Assembly: GCA_022508825.1 (NCBI GenBank)
Contig: JAFLUI010000017.1
Span: forward strand, 1-32,416
Direction: 5' to 3'
Length of the DNA: 32,416 bases
Source of the DNA: Oscillospiraceae bacterium
GTDB lineage: Bacteria > Bacillota > Clostridia > Oscillospirales > Ruminococcaceae
Shown: piece after piece, positions 1 to 8,317 of the stretch
Layout of the letters: each line of letters begins with the position of its first letter
Numbering within the stretch: the stretch's first letter is position 1
Notes under the pieces: model-generated
Seen by the model: only the letters and a program-made list of their open reading frames with translations
Databases searched by the model: none
Told to the model about the DNA's origin: nothing
Position numbers and translations under genes: made by a program

Positions 1-539
1 ACGTAAAAAATAAAAAGTTCCGCAAGTTTTCCCTGGGAATGAAACAGCGTCTGGGGATAGCCCTTGCGGTCATGGACAACCCAGACCTTATCATTCTTGA
101 CGAGCCTATCAACGGTCTTGACCCGGTGGGAATCAGCGAACTTCGTGATACATTCAAAAAGCTGAGCACTGAAAACAGAGTCACCCTCATAATTTCAAGT
201 CACATCCTTTCGGAGCTTCACATGGTTGCAAACCGTTTCCTTTTCATCGACAAGGGAAAGGTCCTTAAGGAAATAACCAAAGAGGAGCTTGACCGGGAAT
301 GTATGCGCTGTCTTTCCATAAAGACAGGCGACACCAAACGGGCAGCGGTCATTATTGAGGAGAACGGAATAACCGATTACAAGGTCATAGACGATTCGGA
401 AATACGCGTTTACAGCGGAGCAAAGCCTGACGAGCTTAACAGGCTGCTTATCAAGAATGATGTAAACGTATCCGGAATTTCCGAGAGCGGTATTTCATTA
501 GAGGATTATTTCAAGTCACTGGTAGGAGGGGAAGAATAA
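1..539 (+). CDS. ABC transporter ATP-binding protein, 3' part only (5' end outside window)
   Basis: The reading frame is open from the left edge (first full codon at base 3), so the apparent ATG at 39 is internal. The visible part holds the signature motif FSLGMKQRLG, Walker B LIILDEP followed by the D-loop NGLDP, and the H-loop histidine in ISSHI, then an accessory C-terminal region of about 90 residues. Walker A must lie upstream. This order and the GMKQRLG signature fit the BcrA/CcmA-type ATPases of ABC-2 exporters, which move peptides, antibiotics or lipids out of the cell. Its stop overlaps the start of the membrane subunit by one base (TAATG), so the two are translationally coupled. The substrate is unknown. 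A sensor kinase follows, which suggests an antibiotic- or stress-responsive exporter. Confidence 0.93.
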   Translation, partial: VKNKKFRKFSLGMKQRLGIALAVMDNPDLIILDEPINGLDPVGISELRDTFKKLSTENRVTLIISSHILSELHMVANRFLFIDKGKVLKEITKEELDRECMRCLSIKTGDTKRAAVIIEENGITDYKVIDDSEIRVYSGAKPDELNRLLIKNDVNVSGISESGISLEDYFKSLVGGEE

Positions 540-1375
540 TGATAAACATGATTAAAGCCGATTTTTACAGAGTCCTGAAAGGAAAAGGAATATATTTTTC
601 ATTTGCAATAATAATCATATTGATCGCCGTCAGCATTTATTTTGTAGAGCCGGGAACATTCGGAGTCCGTGTAGAAACAGGAACAGTATTTGAAAACGTA
701 TTAAGCGATATGAGTTATGATGAAATAAACGAACTTAGCATGAATGAATACAGGCGTATAATGCTGGATACAGAAGGCTATGCACTGGACAAAGAAATTC
801 TTGCATATAATATTAATCTTTATTATCCGTTTATTTTTATTGCAGCGATATTTATTACTGCCGATTTTTCGGGAAGCTGCATTAAAAATACCCTGTCTTC
901 ATCTATAAGCAGGAGAAAATACTTTTTTTCCAAGCTTGCAGCTGTATTTATATGCTGCCTGATACTATTCTTTCTGAATACTTATATCGTTTATTTTGCA
1001 AACATAATTTTTAACAGCAAAAATCTGGCTTCCGATATAGGAACTGTAACAAAAATAACTCTGCTTCAGATACCGCCTATACTGGCAATTGTAAGTATGC
1101 TCACAGGCATTGCTTTTATGCTGAAAAGAACCGCTTCTTACAACGGAGTAACTATTCCGTTTATGATGGTCATTCAGCTCCTTCTGATGTTATTATCGGC
1201 TTTATTTAAAATTCCACAGGAGATGTTTAACTATGAATTGCAGGGCATGATCGTAAAGCTTGCGATCGATCCTTCTCCGGAATTTGTCCTGAAAAGCTAT
1301 GCAGTATGTGCGGCAATAATCGTCCTGTTTAATTTTGTTGGATGGATGTGCTTTAAAAAAGCGGAGATAAAATAA
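539..1375 (+). CDS. ABC-2 type membrane subunit
   Basis: A 278-residue hydrophobic protein with one N-terminal membrane segment (about residues 18-36), a roughly 60-residue polar loop and then about five more membrane segments ending in WMCFKKAEIK. This is the layout of ABC-2 permeases of the bacitracin/lantibiotic export type. It overlaps the upstream ATPase stop by one base and has GGTAGGAGGGGAAGA as its binding site. It should form the membrane pore for that ATPase. I cannot name the substrate. A histidine kinase gene follows after 16 bases, so the three are likely one transcript. Confidence 0.85.
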   Translation: MINMIKADFYRVLKGKGIYFSFAIIIILIAVSIYFVEPGTFGVRVETGTVFENVLSDMSYDEINELSMNEYRRIMLDTEGYALDKEILAYNINLYYPFIFIAAIFITADFSGSCIKNTLSSSISRRKYFFSKLAAVFICCLILFFLNTYIVYFANIIFNSKNLASDIGTVTKITLLQIPPILAIVSMLTGIAFMLKRTASYNGVTIPFMMVIQLLLMLLSALFKIPQEMFNYELQGMIVKLAIDPSPEFVLKSYAVCAAIIVLFNFVGWMCFKKAEIK

Positions 1376-1391
1376 AAAAGGAGGCGGCAGA

Positions 1392-2288
1392 ATGTTTACT
1401 GCTCTTGTAATAATTATAATTGCAGCGGTGATTCTGCTGCTTCTTCTTATACTGCAAGGATATGAAATAAAAAGCATTTCCCGCCAGATAGATGAAATAA
1501 GATCCAAGGATACAAACGAGCTTATCCATATTTCCGGAGGGGACAAAGCTTATGCCAGGCTTATCAATGAGATAAATGCCCTGCTTCTTGAAATGCGGAA
1601 GGTAAAATTTAATTATAATAAAAAAGGTCATGCTCTTGAGCAGATGATGACGAATATTTCCCACGATCTGCGGACTCCCCTTACCTCCGCTATGGGCTAT
1701 ATCGGGATAATCAAAAGCTCCGATCTGCCGCAGGAGGAAAAGGAACGCGAGATCGGAATCATTGAAAAACGTCTTATCCGTCTTGAAGATCTGATAAACT
1801 CTTTCTTTGAGTTTTCAAAAATCATTTCCTCAGACACCCCTCCGGAAATGTCAGAAATAAATCTCAATGCCGTTCTGGAGGAGTCTGTAGTCCACTATTA
1901 CGACGATTACTGCAGTCAAGACAGGAAAATAATTCTGGACTGTGAAAATTCCAAAATAAAAATTTTTTCAAACAGGAATATGCTTATGAGGATATTTGAC
2001 AATCTTATAGGAAACGCCTTAAAGCATGGCACGGGAGACCTTTCTGTGGCTGTGACCCGTTCCGACACGATCTGCATCCGATTTGAAAATGAGCCTGTTG
2101 ACTCGGACATTAACACAGACCGTATTTTCGAGGAATTCTACACCACCGATATCTCCCGCACCAAGGGAAACACCGGTCTCGGACTTGCCATCGCCAAGCA
2201 GTTTACCGAAATGCTGGGAGGAAAAATTTCCGCTGAATATAATGGAAAGCTATTTTCCCTGACTATTCAGCTGCCTGCCGCCATTTAA
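1392..2288 (+). CDS. Sensor histidine kinase, short-sensor type next to ABC exporter
   Basis: 298 residues with a single N-terminal membrane segment (about 4-22) and almost no extracytoplasmic sensor region. The H-box NISHDLRTPLTSAMG has its histidine near residue 91, the N-box FDNLIGNALKHG is near 202-213 and the G2 box GNTGLGLAIAK near 259-269. The usual G1 motif (DxGxG) is replaced by ENEPVDSDIN, a substitution I recall from clostridial and lantibiotic-type kinases, so the protein is probably still active. With the preceding exporter genes it resembles cell-envelope stress systems in which the transporter itself senses the drug. The response regulator is not in the window; it could lie upstream of the ATPase. 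The site AAAGGAGGCGGCAG sets the ATG start. Confidence 0.92.
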   Translation: MFTALVIIIIAAVILLLLLILQGYEIKSISRQIDEIRSKDTNELIHISGGDKAYARLINEINALLLEMRKVKFNYNKKGHALEQMMTNISHDLRTPLTSAMGYIGIIKSSDLPQEEKEREIGIIEKRLIRLEDLINSFFEFSKIISSDTPPEMSEINLNAVLEESVVHYYDDYCSQDRKIILDCENSKIKIFSNRNMLMRIFDNLIGNALKHGTGDLSVAVTRSDTICIRFENEPVDSDINTDRIFEEFYTTDISRTKGNTGLGLAIAKQFTEMLGGKISAEYNGKLFSLTIQLPAAI

Positions 2289-2301
2289 ATAGTATAACAG
2301 C

Positions 2302-2344
2302 AAAACAGGACGCCGCACTTATTGTGCAGCATCCTGTTTTTTTT
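2302..2344. terminator. Intrinsic terminator between converging genes
   Basis: Arms AAAACAGGA (2302-2310) and TCCTGTTTT (2332-2340) enclose an inner GCAC/GTGC stem, with eight T residues at 2337-2344. It serves the plus-strand kinase gene best. Because both arms carry A/T tracts it can also end the minus-strand operon that stops at 2369. Confidence 0.85.
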
Positions 2345-2368
2345 CGCAGAGTTATGACATGAAGATAT

Positions 2369-4981
2369 TTATCTGCTTTCTGCAATGTAGTTGGAAACAC
2401 GGTTCTGGATGATTCCCGCTACTTCTTTGGCAGACTTCTGTCCCTCAAAATAAGGACCTGTTTCCTCGGAAATAATTTTTGTGATGTTGGTATCATAACG
2501 GTAAACGTTGTCCACCGACTTGAGGAAGTCCATTACCTTCTGATTGTCCTCATCGGTGTTTACGCCTATGTTGATGCTCTCTCCGCCGATCCAGTAGGTG
2601 TTGTCGTAATATTCCTTGTTGCCGTCCTGATCTGTCCAGTAGGGACGCTCCTTTGCAGCCTCTGCAAGCTTTTCAAGAGAGGATATCTTGATAGGGAAGG
2701 AATATGAATTTCTTGATGTATACTGATCCTGATATTCGTCAGAATAGAAGTATTTTATGAACTCCCACGCACCCTCTTTGTTGTTTGCCTTGGAGGTTAT
2801 CGCCATGGTAGTGTATGCATTGATAGCAGAGCCGCTTCCGGATGCTCCGGGCATACCCTTGAAGGTTATAGGCTCACCGTATTTTCCCTGCTCCATATCT
2901 CTTATGCTGGAGAACTGGCTCAGATAGTAGGTCTCAAAGAGACGCTTTCCGCTGCGGAGCTCGTTCTCTTCTTCCTGCCAGTCGTGATTTGAATAGTAAT
3001 TATCCCAGTAATCATCGGGAAGCTTTGTCTGGAAACGGTTGCAGAACTCAAGGAGCTTCACAAAATTATCGCTGTCAAAATAACACTCCCCTGTTTCTTT
3101 ATTTATATAGCTGCTGTAGCAGTAATAAATAAAGTCGTTAAGAACTCCGCTCTTTGTTGAATACTCAGGGAATGCGGTCTTATCAGGGTTGGCATCCACA
3201 AAGCTTATAAATTCGTCCATTGTCCAGCCGGGGGTATCCCCTACTACCGAGGTCTTGCCCACAAGAGTGGAGACTGTGAATGTGGGAACTATCTCATAAA
3301 GCTTGCCGTTCACCTCATATGCCTTAAAGATGTTTTCAAGATAGTCTGACCTGTTCATATCAGGGTCGTTATCTATAAATTCATAGATGTCAGCAAAAAG
3401 TCCCTTTGCTATATAGCTGTCAACAGGAAGCTCGTTGTTAAGGATAATTATGTCAGGCAGATTTCCTGCGATCATGTCGTTATTCATTTTTGTTACGCCT
3501 TCATTGTATCCGTAATCATAGTAGGAGGTAAGCTCCACCTCATATTCAAGACTGTGCTTGTTAAAATCAAGGATATGACGCTTAACGTCCATGTCAAGAT
3601 ACATTGAGTAAAGCTTGATAAGCTTCTTGTCGGGGAGGGTCTCCGGGGGAATCTCCGTCATAATTGAGAGTATCAGGGAGTTGCCTCCGCCCCAGCTGTA
3701 TGAGCCGCCGCCCAGATAGGTATAATCATATGTCAGACAGAGTATCCTTCCGTCAGGCAGAACAGTTGTAGTGCCTGTCTGCAGTGTGGAGGTATCCATG
3801 CCCGATTTGAGCCAGTCGATTATCATTTCTGTATTGCCTGTTTCGATATCGTATCCCGCCAGACCCGAGTCACGGTTAATGAGAAGGTCATATTTTTCCG
3901 TGCCGTTCATAAGCGAACCGCTGAGCTCGTACTTATACTCAGCGCCAAACTGCTGATTTTCGATGTCGATCTCAACTATTTTGTTATCGGATTTCCATTC
4001 TCCGTTTTCCTCATAACTTCTGCCGATATATGTAACGTATCTGCCGTCACCTGCCCTGTATATGCCGCTCATCCAGGAGTTATCGTCCTTATTTTCATTA
4101 GTCATTTTCTTGACGATCGCGCCTGATGAATCTATCATATATATGGTATTTTCACACATTGTCAGATACTTACCGCCGCCTATAGAAACAATGGTGTCAA
4201 TATAGTAGTAATCTTTATCCTTGTTGTCGTCGGCAATGGCTTTAAGACTTGACTCAAAAGCAACCTCTCCGTTCTCGGAGTATTTTACAAGATAATAATT
4301 GGTCTCGGTCGCTCCCGTGTTCATATCCCAGCTGTACTCCTGATAAAGAGTAATAAGTCCGCCGTCTGCGTCTGCAGCAGCGCTTGACATATACCTGTTG
4401 GTATTATCACCGGAATTTCTGTCCTGATCGCTTACAAGCACTACCTCTTTTTCCAGAACGCCGTCAAGGGAAACTATCTGCATCTTTGTTTCGCTGTGCC
4501 ATTCCTCATATACTTCTGCCACTGCTTCCTCTGCAGCAGGTTCTGCCGATGTTTCTGCTGATGTTTCAGCAGTATCCCCTGTCTCAGCTTCAGTCCCGTC
4601 AGACGCTGCATCGGACCCATTATCGGCATCCGACCCTTCATCAGATACGGACTGCACCTCGTCTGCAGCGTCGCCGAAAACGGCTGCCGCTGTCACGGCG
4701 ACCGCCACATCTCCGCTCGCCGCCGGAGCTGTGTCATCAGCAGGGAGATCTGCAGGGTCTTTTTTCTCGGACCAGGAATGCTCGCCTATAAAATAAAGCT
4801 TTTCGTTGGAGTAAAGCACCTGGCTTATATAATCCAGTCCCTCCGGAAGCGTGATCGTTTCTGTTGAGTAAACATGATCCTTTGACGCGATCGCATCTCC
4901 CTTTTTGCCGCAGGATGAAAATGTTGCTGCCACTGTCACAGCCATTGCCGCAGCAACAGCAGCTGATATGATTCTTTTCAT
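2369..4981 (-). CDS. Large extracellular solute-binding lipoprotein with extra N-terminal domain
   Basis: I place the start at ATG 4979-4981, giving 870 residues, because GAAAGGAAG lies just before it and MKRIISAAVAAAMAVTVAAT is a clean lipoprotein signal ending in FSSC (Cys about 24). An upstream ATG at 5014 would add 11 charged residues. Residues about 77-159 are an Ala/Asp/Glu/Thr-rich linker. Residues about 160-440 contain repeated Tyr/Gly/Asp strands such as YYLVKYSENGEV and NTIYMIDSSGAI, resembling beta-propeller blades. Residues about 450-860 match family 1 sugar-type binding proteins (NDMIAGNLPDIIILNN; NGKLYEIVPTF; PGWTMDEFISF; NNKEGAWEFIKYF). It is about twice the usual 420-450 residues. 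It is the last gene of an operon with MalF/MalG-like permeases, so it should deliver a ligand to them; carbohydrate is the likeliest class but is not shown. Confidence 0.9.
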   Translation of the reverse strand: MKRIISAAVAAAMAVTVAATFSSCGKKGDAIASKDHVYSTETITLPEGLDYISQVLYSNEKLYFIGEHSWSEKKDPADLPADDTAPAASGDVAVAVTAAAVFGDAADEVQSVSDEGSDADNGSDAASDGTEAETGDTAETSAETSAEPAAEEAVAEVYEEWHSETKMQIVSLDGVLEKEVVLVSDQDRNSGDNTNRYMSSAAADADGGLITLYQEYSWDMNTGATETNYYLVKYSENGEVAFESSLKAIADDNKDKDYYYIDTIVSIGGGKYLTMCENTIYMIDSSGAIVKKMTNENKDDNSWMSGIYRAGDGRYVTYIGRSYEENGEWKSDNKIVEIDIENQQFGAEYKYELSGSLMNGTEKYDLLINRDSGLAGYDIETGNTEMIIDWLKSGMDTSTLQTGTTTVLPDGRILCLTYDYTYLGGGSYSWGGGNSLILSIMTEIPPETLPDKKLIKLYSMYLDMDVKRHILDFNKHSLEYEVELTSYYDYGYNEGVTKMNNDMIAGNLPDIIILNNELPVDSYIAKGLFADIYEFIDNDPDMNRSDYLENIFKAYEVNGKLYEIVPTFTVSTLVGKTSVVGDTPGWTMDEFISFVDANPDKTAFPEYSTKSGVLNDFIYYCYSSYINKETGECYFDSDNFVKLLEFCNRFQTKLPDDYWDNYYSNHDWQEEENELRSGKRLFETYYLSQFSSIRDMEQGKYGEPITFKGMPGASGSGSAINAYTTMAITSKANNKEGAWEFIKYFYSDEYQDQYTSRNSYSFPIKISSLEKLAEAAKERPYWTDQDGNKEYYDNTYWIGGESINIGVNTDEDNQKVMDFLKSVDNVYRYDTNITKIISEETGPYFEGQKSAKEVAGIIQNRVSNYIAESR

Positions 4982-5022
4982 TGATAACTTCCTTTCATAG
5001 AATCTTATTTTCAAGTATGCCG

Positions 5023-6105
5023 TTAAACGGCTGCGCTTGTCTGCTTTTTCTTTTTTTCCTTGGGACGCTCCCTCCTTCCCTTTTTAAAGTCGTTATATTT
5101 TCGCTTTATAGCGTCAATAGCTTTTTTAATCAGCTTTTTCCTGCCCCGTATAAGCTTTGCAATAAGGTATGTAACTGTCGAAACGGGAACAGCCAGTCCG
5201 ATGATCTGCAGCACAAGCAGCAGCGCAGACTTGTCCTCGGTGATGCGGGCTGCATTTTCCCAGTACGGATACACCACTGCCTTGTCTACCACAGAACGCA
5301 TACCGAAATTCTTTATTATACCGAAACGGTTTTTCAGGCTGTACCGTGACGAATTTTCAACCGCCAGACAGGTATCGTCGCTTGCGGACAAAGCTTCCTT
5401 TATCATCCGGGCTCCCGCGCCTTTTACAGGACTCGGCAGACAGGCTTCATAGCATTCATACCGGGGAGTCTTCCCCAAAAGCTCGTACCCCTGATATGAC
5501 ATAAATATTCTCGGCTTTTCTCCGTATACCTTTTTCACATCAGAATTGTCACTTTGTCTGAAAACCCCTGCTATAAAAAAGTATTTTCCATTGATAATGA
5601 CAGGCTTTCCGGCTATATCCGAGGAACCGTACAGCCTCCATGCAAGGACATCATCTATCACGACCCTGTCCTGCATAACGTCATTGTCCGAGAAATAGCT
5701 GCCGTAAAGAAGCTCCTGAGGGTGGAACAGAAAGAAATCCCCTCCCACAGCGAACATCGACGTATCAGCGGAAGCAGTCTCGGTGGACACCGTTATTTTT
5801 TCCTGAGCCGTGGAAAAAGCGTCCGCCCAGAGCCTTGTGCCCTCCTTTTCCGGGGACAGAGAGTTTTCGACCAGCTTTTTTTCCATATTTGTACGGGTCA
5901 TGAAGACAGTGTCTATAGTCATGGCGGCGGAAGGCTCAAAATAAATGCTTACCTGAGCGTAAGGCATACTTCCGTCAGACCAGCGGGAGACCGTCTGCTG
6001 ATCGGGGAGGGAGCCCTTCAGCTTCAGGAAAAACAGCGTCATCGCTCCGAAGAACAGCAGAGCCAACATATTGACTATAGCAATAACTATCCACTTAGCT
6101 TTCAT
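5023..6105 (-). CDS. MacB periplasmic-core-domain membrane protein lacking FtsX permease domain
   Basis: 360 residues with a membrane segment at about 5-27, an extracytoplasmic part to about 293, a second membrane segment at about 294-317 and a very basic tail (many Lys/Arg) in the cytoplasm. The middle part has the hallmarks of the MacB periplasmic core domain: VGGDFFLFHPQELLYGSYFS, then RVVIDDVLAWRLYGSSDIAG, then GKPVIINGKYFFIAGVFR. A full MacB-type permease has four membrane segments including the FtsX domain; here only two are present and there is no ATPase. It lies next to a MacA/HlyD-like adaptor, the natural partner of such a domain. The nearest Shine-Dalgarno-like site (GGGAGG) is about 21 bases from the ATG, unusually far, and no in-frame ATG, GTG or TTG lies between. 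Confidence 0.8.
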   Translation of the reverse strand: MKAKWIVIAIVNMLALLFFGAMTLFFLKLKGSLPDQQTVSRWSDGSMPYAQVSIYFEPSAAMTIDTVFMTRTNMEKKLVENSLSPEKEGTRLWADAFSTAQEKITVSTETASADTSMFAVGGDFFLFHPQELLYGSYFSDNDVMQDRVVIDDVLAWRLYGSSDIAGKPVIINGKYFFIAGVFRQSDNSDVKKVYGEKPRIFMSYQGYELLGKTPRYECYEACLPSPVKGAGARMIKEALSASDDTCLAVENSSRYSLKNRFGIIKNFGMRSVVDKAVVYPYWENAARITEDKSALLLVLQIIGLAVPVSTVTYLIAKLIRGRKKLIKKAIDAIKRKYNDFKKGRRERPKEKKKKQTSAAV

Positions 6106-6215
6106 GTATGCGCAGAGCCCTGCTTTCCTCCCTTCTCTATATTTCAGATTTTAAGTTTATAAACAATACCCTGAGTTTTTAAACAAAACTTGCGGTGCAA
6201 ACCGTCAGTGTGATC

Positions 6216-8177
6216 TTACTTTGACTCCAGACGCACCTGATCGCCCGGGTCAATAGGCGCCGTAGAGATGGTTATGATGAAATCTCCGTTCATTATATCT
6301 CCGGAAATTGCCGAGGAGGTATCGTCAGATGCAAGGACCTCCACATTTATTCTCTCCGCCATATAGCGGTTGCCCAGAGGACTGCTCTTTGAACGCACCG
6401 CAAGCACGAACTTGCCGTTATTGTCCTCGCGTACCGCACTGTTGGGGACTATGTACTCATACCGCTGTCCCTTGGAGCCCATTGCGATATTCAGGCTCTG
6501 TCCGGGAGCAACGTCTCCCGTTACCGAAAATGTAAGTATCCTGCTTCTTGCCGGATTTGAAGTATCGGGAGTGATGGACAGCAGCTTTGCAGAGGCATCT
6601 CCGTAATAGAAATACTCTATGTCAGCCTCGTCCCCTACCCTGACCTTTTTGGACTGCTCAACGGAAGCGGTTATTTCAAGGGTGTAGCCCTTTTCCGTCA
6701 TTTCTATGGACGCAGCAACAGAGTCCCTTGCAGCTTCCTCACCTGCCGAAAAGCTCAGAGCAGCTATTTTTCCTCCTACCGGAGCGGTTATTTCAGCGCC
6801 TACAGAATTCTTTTTGAGCCGCTCCACCTCATCTTCAGCGTCATCGACAGCAGCCTGCAGCTCCTGGATATTAAGAGCGTCCTTGCCTGCAGTCACTGCA
6901 TCGCTGCGCTGCTTCTGTGAAAGAGCTATCTTTGACTTTTCAAGTGCATTTTCAGCATCGCGGATCTTGGTTTCCTGCTCCTCTTTGGTCAGAGAAGACT
7001 TTTTCTCCGCCTCGGCAAGCTCAGCCTTAGCGTCCTCCAGTCTTATGTTTGCATCGTCTATCTTATCCTGGATACCGTCTATCTTATTCTGGACAGCGTC
7101 AGCCTTTGATTTTGCATCCTGCTTTATAGACGCTATAATATCTTCCAGAGCCTTTTTAGCAGCGTCGTATTTCTTATTGTTCATCTCCAGAGTGGTTTTT
7201 TCGGCATTAAGCTTCTGTTTATTGCTTGAATATGCCGCAGACTCTGAAAGGACATTATCATAATCTTCCTTAAGATATTTAAGATCAAGCTCATACTGCT
7301 CCAGAGTAGACTTAAGTGAGTTTATGACTGAATAATCCGGATTCTCCTTCATATACTCATCATTGAGCTCCTGCTGCACCTTGCTGATCGCCATCTCCTT
7401 CTCCTCAATAGCGCGCTTTGCAGCAGTTATTGCGCTTTGATTGCCGCCTGCAGCTATATTGCCTTCATACTCGGCTATTTTATCCTCAGTGTCTTTCTTT
7501 GTTTTTTCTGCCTTTTCAAGATCAGCCTTTGCCTTTGTTATTTTAGCATAGTCTTCCGCACTGAGGGATGCATAGTCCTCAGCAGCAAGGACAGTAAGGA
7601 CATCATTGTACTCCTTTATATCCTTTTCAAGATCCTTTATATCCTTTTCAAAATTCTTGATCTCCGATTCGATCCCACGCACCTTTTCCTTTGCCTTATC
7701 ATAAGCAGCGGAATACTCCGATATCTTCGGAAGCTCAGCCTTAAGCAGGGCGATATCCTCCTCCTGCTTTTCTATATCAAGCTCGTCTGCCCTGTAGTCA
7801 TATCCCACCGAGAGCAAAGCCTCCTCATAGGACTTCTTGGCAGCTCTCAGAGTTTTTTCCGCCGCCGTAAGCTCTGCACTGTCGTTGTCCTCCAGCTTGT
7901 AGATGACCTGACCCTTTTCCACAGTGTCACCTGCTTTGACCTCTACCGAAGCGATCTTTCGGGTCTCCCCCATTTTCAGTTCATAGGTCTGGTTAGCCTT
8001 GACCTCTCCTGTGCCTCTTATCTGCTCGGAGAGAGTGCCGCTTTCCACGTATTTTGCGGATACCTCCGGCAGAGAGTAATTCATTATAGTATTGGAGAAA
8101 AAGGTCAGCAGAAGCATAATTATCAGGAATATGATAATAGCGTTTTTCACCCATTCTCTGCGCTTGTTTTCGTTCAT
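6216..8177 (-). CDS. HlyD/MacA-family periplasmic adaptor-like protein with very long coiled coil
   Basis: 653 residues. A membrane anchor at about 12-33 precedes the first lipoyl half-motif (about 60-97, KIASVEVKAGDTVEKGQVIYKLED). Then about 350 residues of Ala/Glu/Lys-rich heptads form coiled coil, and the second lipoyl half follows (about 460-482, GAEITAPVGGKIAALSFSAG). Beta-barrel and membrane-proximal domains end the protein (VRVGDEADIEYFYYGD; YIVPNSAVREDNNGKFVLAV). This is the membrane-fusion-protein fold. The coiled coil is much longer than in MacA-like adaptors. GAGGAG about 11 bases before the ATG supports the start. It lies between the MalG-like permease and the MacB-core protein, so it may link them. 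What it exports or scaffolds is unknown. Confidence 0.9.
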   Translation of the reverse strand: MNENKRREWVKNAIIIFLIIMLLLTFFSNTIMNYSLPEVSAKYVESGTLSEQIRGTGEVKANQTYELKMGETRKIASVEVKAGDTVEKGQVIYKLEDNDSAELTAAEKTLRAAKKSYEEALLSVGYDYRADELDIEKQEEDIALLKAELPKISEYSAAYDKAKEKVRGIESEIKNFEKDIKDLEKDIKEYNDVLTVLAAEDYASLSAEDYAKITKAKADLEKAEKTKKDTEDKIAEYEGNIAAGGNQSAITAAKRAIEEKEMAISKVQQELNDEYMKENPDYSVINSLKSTLEQYELDLKYLKEDYDNVLSESAAYSSNKQKLNAEKTTLEMNNKKYDAAKKALEDIIASIKQDAKSKADAVQNKIDGIQDKIDDANIRLEDAKAELAEAEKKSSLTKEEQETKIRDAENALEKSKIALSQKQRSDAVTAGKDALNIQELQAAVDDAEDEVERLKKNSVGAEITAPVGGKIAALSFSAGEEAARDSVAASIEMTEKGYTLEITASVEQSKKVRVGDEADIEYFYYGDASAKLLSITPDTSNPARSRILTFSVTGDVAPGQSLNIAMGSKGQRYEYIVPNSAVREDNNGKFVLAVRSKSSPLGNRYMAERINVEVLASDDTSSAISGDIMNGDFIITISTAPIDPGDQVRLESK

Positions 8178-8221
8178 AACTTATTGACTCCTCATTGAAT
8201 TTATAAAATCTTAACAGTTAT

Positions 8222-8312
8222 TCACCCGCCCCCCTTGAGGGGGGCTCAGAATACGCAGTTTACAAAACCGCCCAACAGTGGGGGGTGACTCTGCCCGCGG
8301 GGGCTTCCCCGC
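8222..8312. repeat. GC-rich palindromic block between permease and adaptor genes
   Basis: The 140-base gap is far richer in G and C than its neighbours. It holds GCCCCCC/GGGGGGC with loop TTGA (8228-8245), GCGGGG/CCCCGC with loop GCTT (8297-8312) and an outer inverted pair TCACCC (8222-8227) with GGGTGA (8283-8288). No T-tract follows either hairpin on the minus strand, so they are not standard terminators. They could be a dispersed palindromic repeat, or an mRNA-processing or stability element that sets different levels of the permease and adaptor messages. Confidence 0.55.
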
Positions 8313-8317
8313 CCTGC

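Noticed and set aside
4384-4791. Plus-strand open frame of 135 codons in the binding-protein gene
   Set aside because: It mirrors the low-complexity acidic linker and has Pro/Leu/Arg/His/Gln composition typical of such shadows.
4982-5014. Upstream ATG at 5014 as start of the binding lipoprotein
   Set aside because: The ribosome binding site and lipoprotein signal fit ATG 4981; the extension puts charged residues before the signal peptide.
7437-8198. Long plus-strand open frame antisense to the adaptor gene (253 codons)
   Set aside because: It is the mirror of a Lys/Glu/Asp-rich coiled-coil gene, has Leu/Phe/Ser-rich composition, no ribosome binding site and no family likeness.
8228-8312. 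Intrinsic terminator between permease and adaptor genes
   Set aside because: The hairpins are strong but no T-tract follows on the minus strand.
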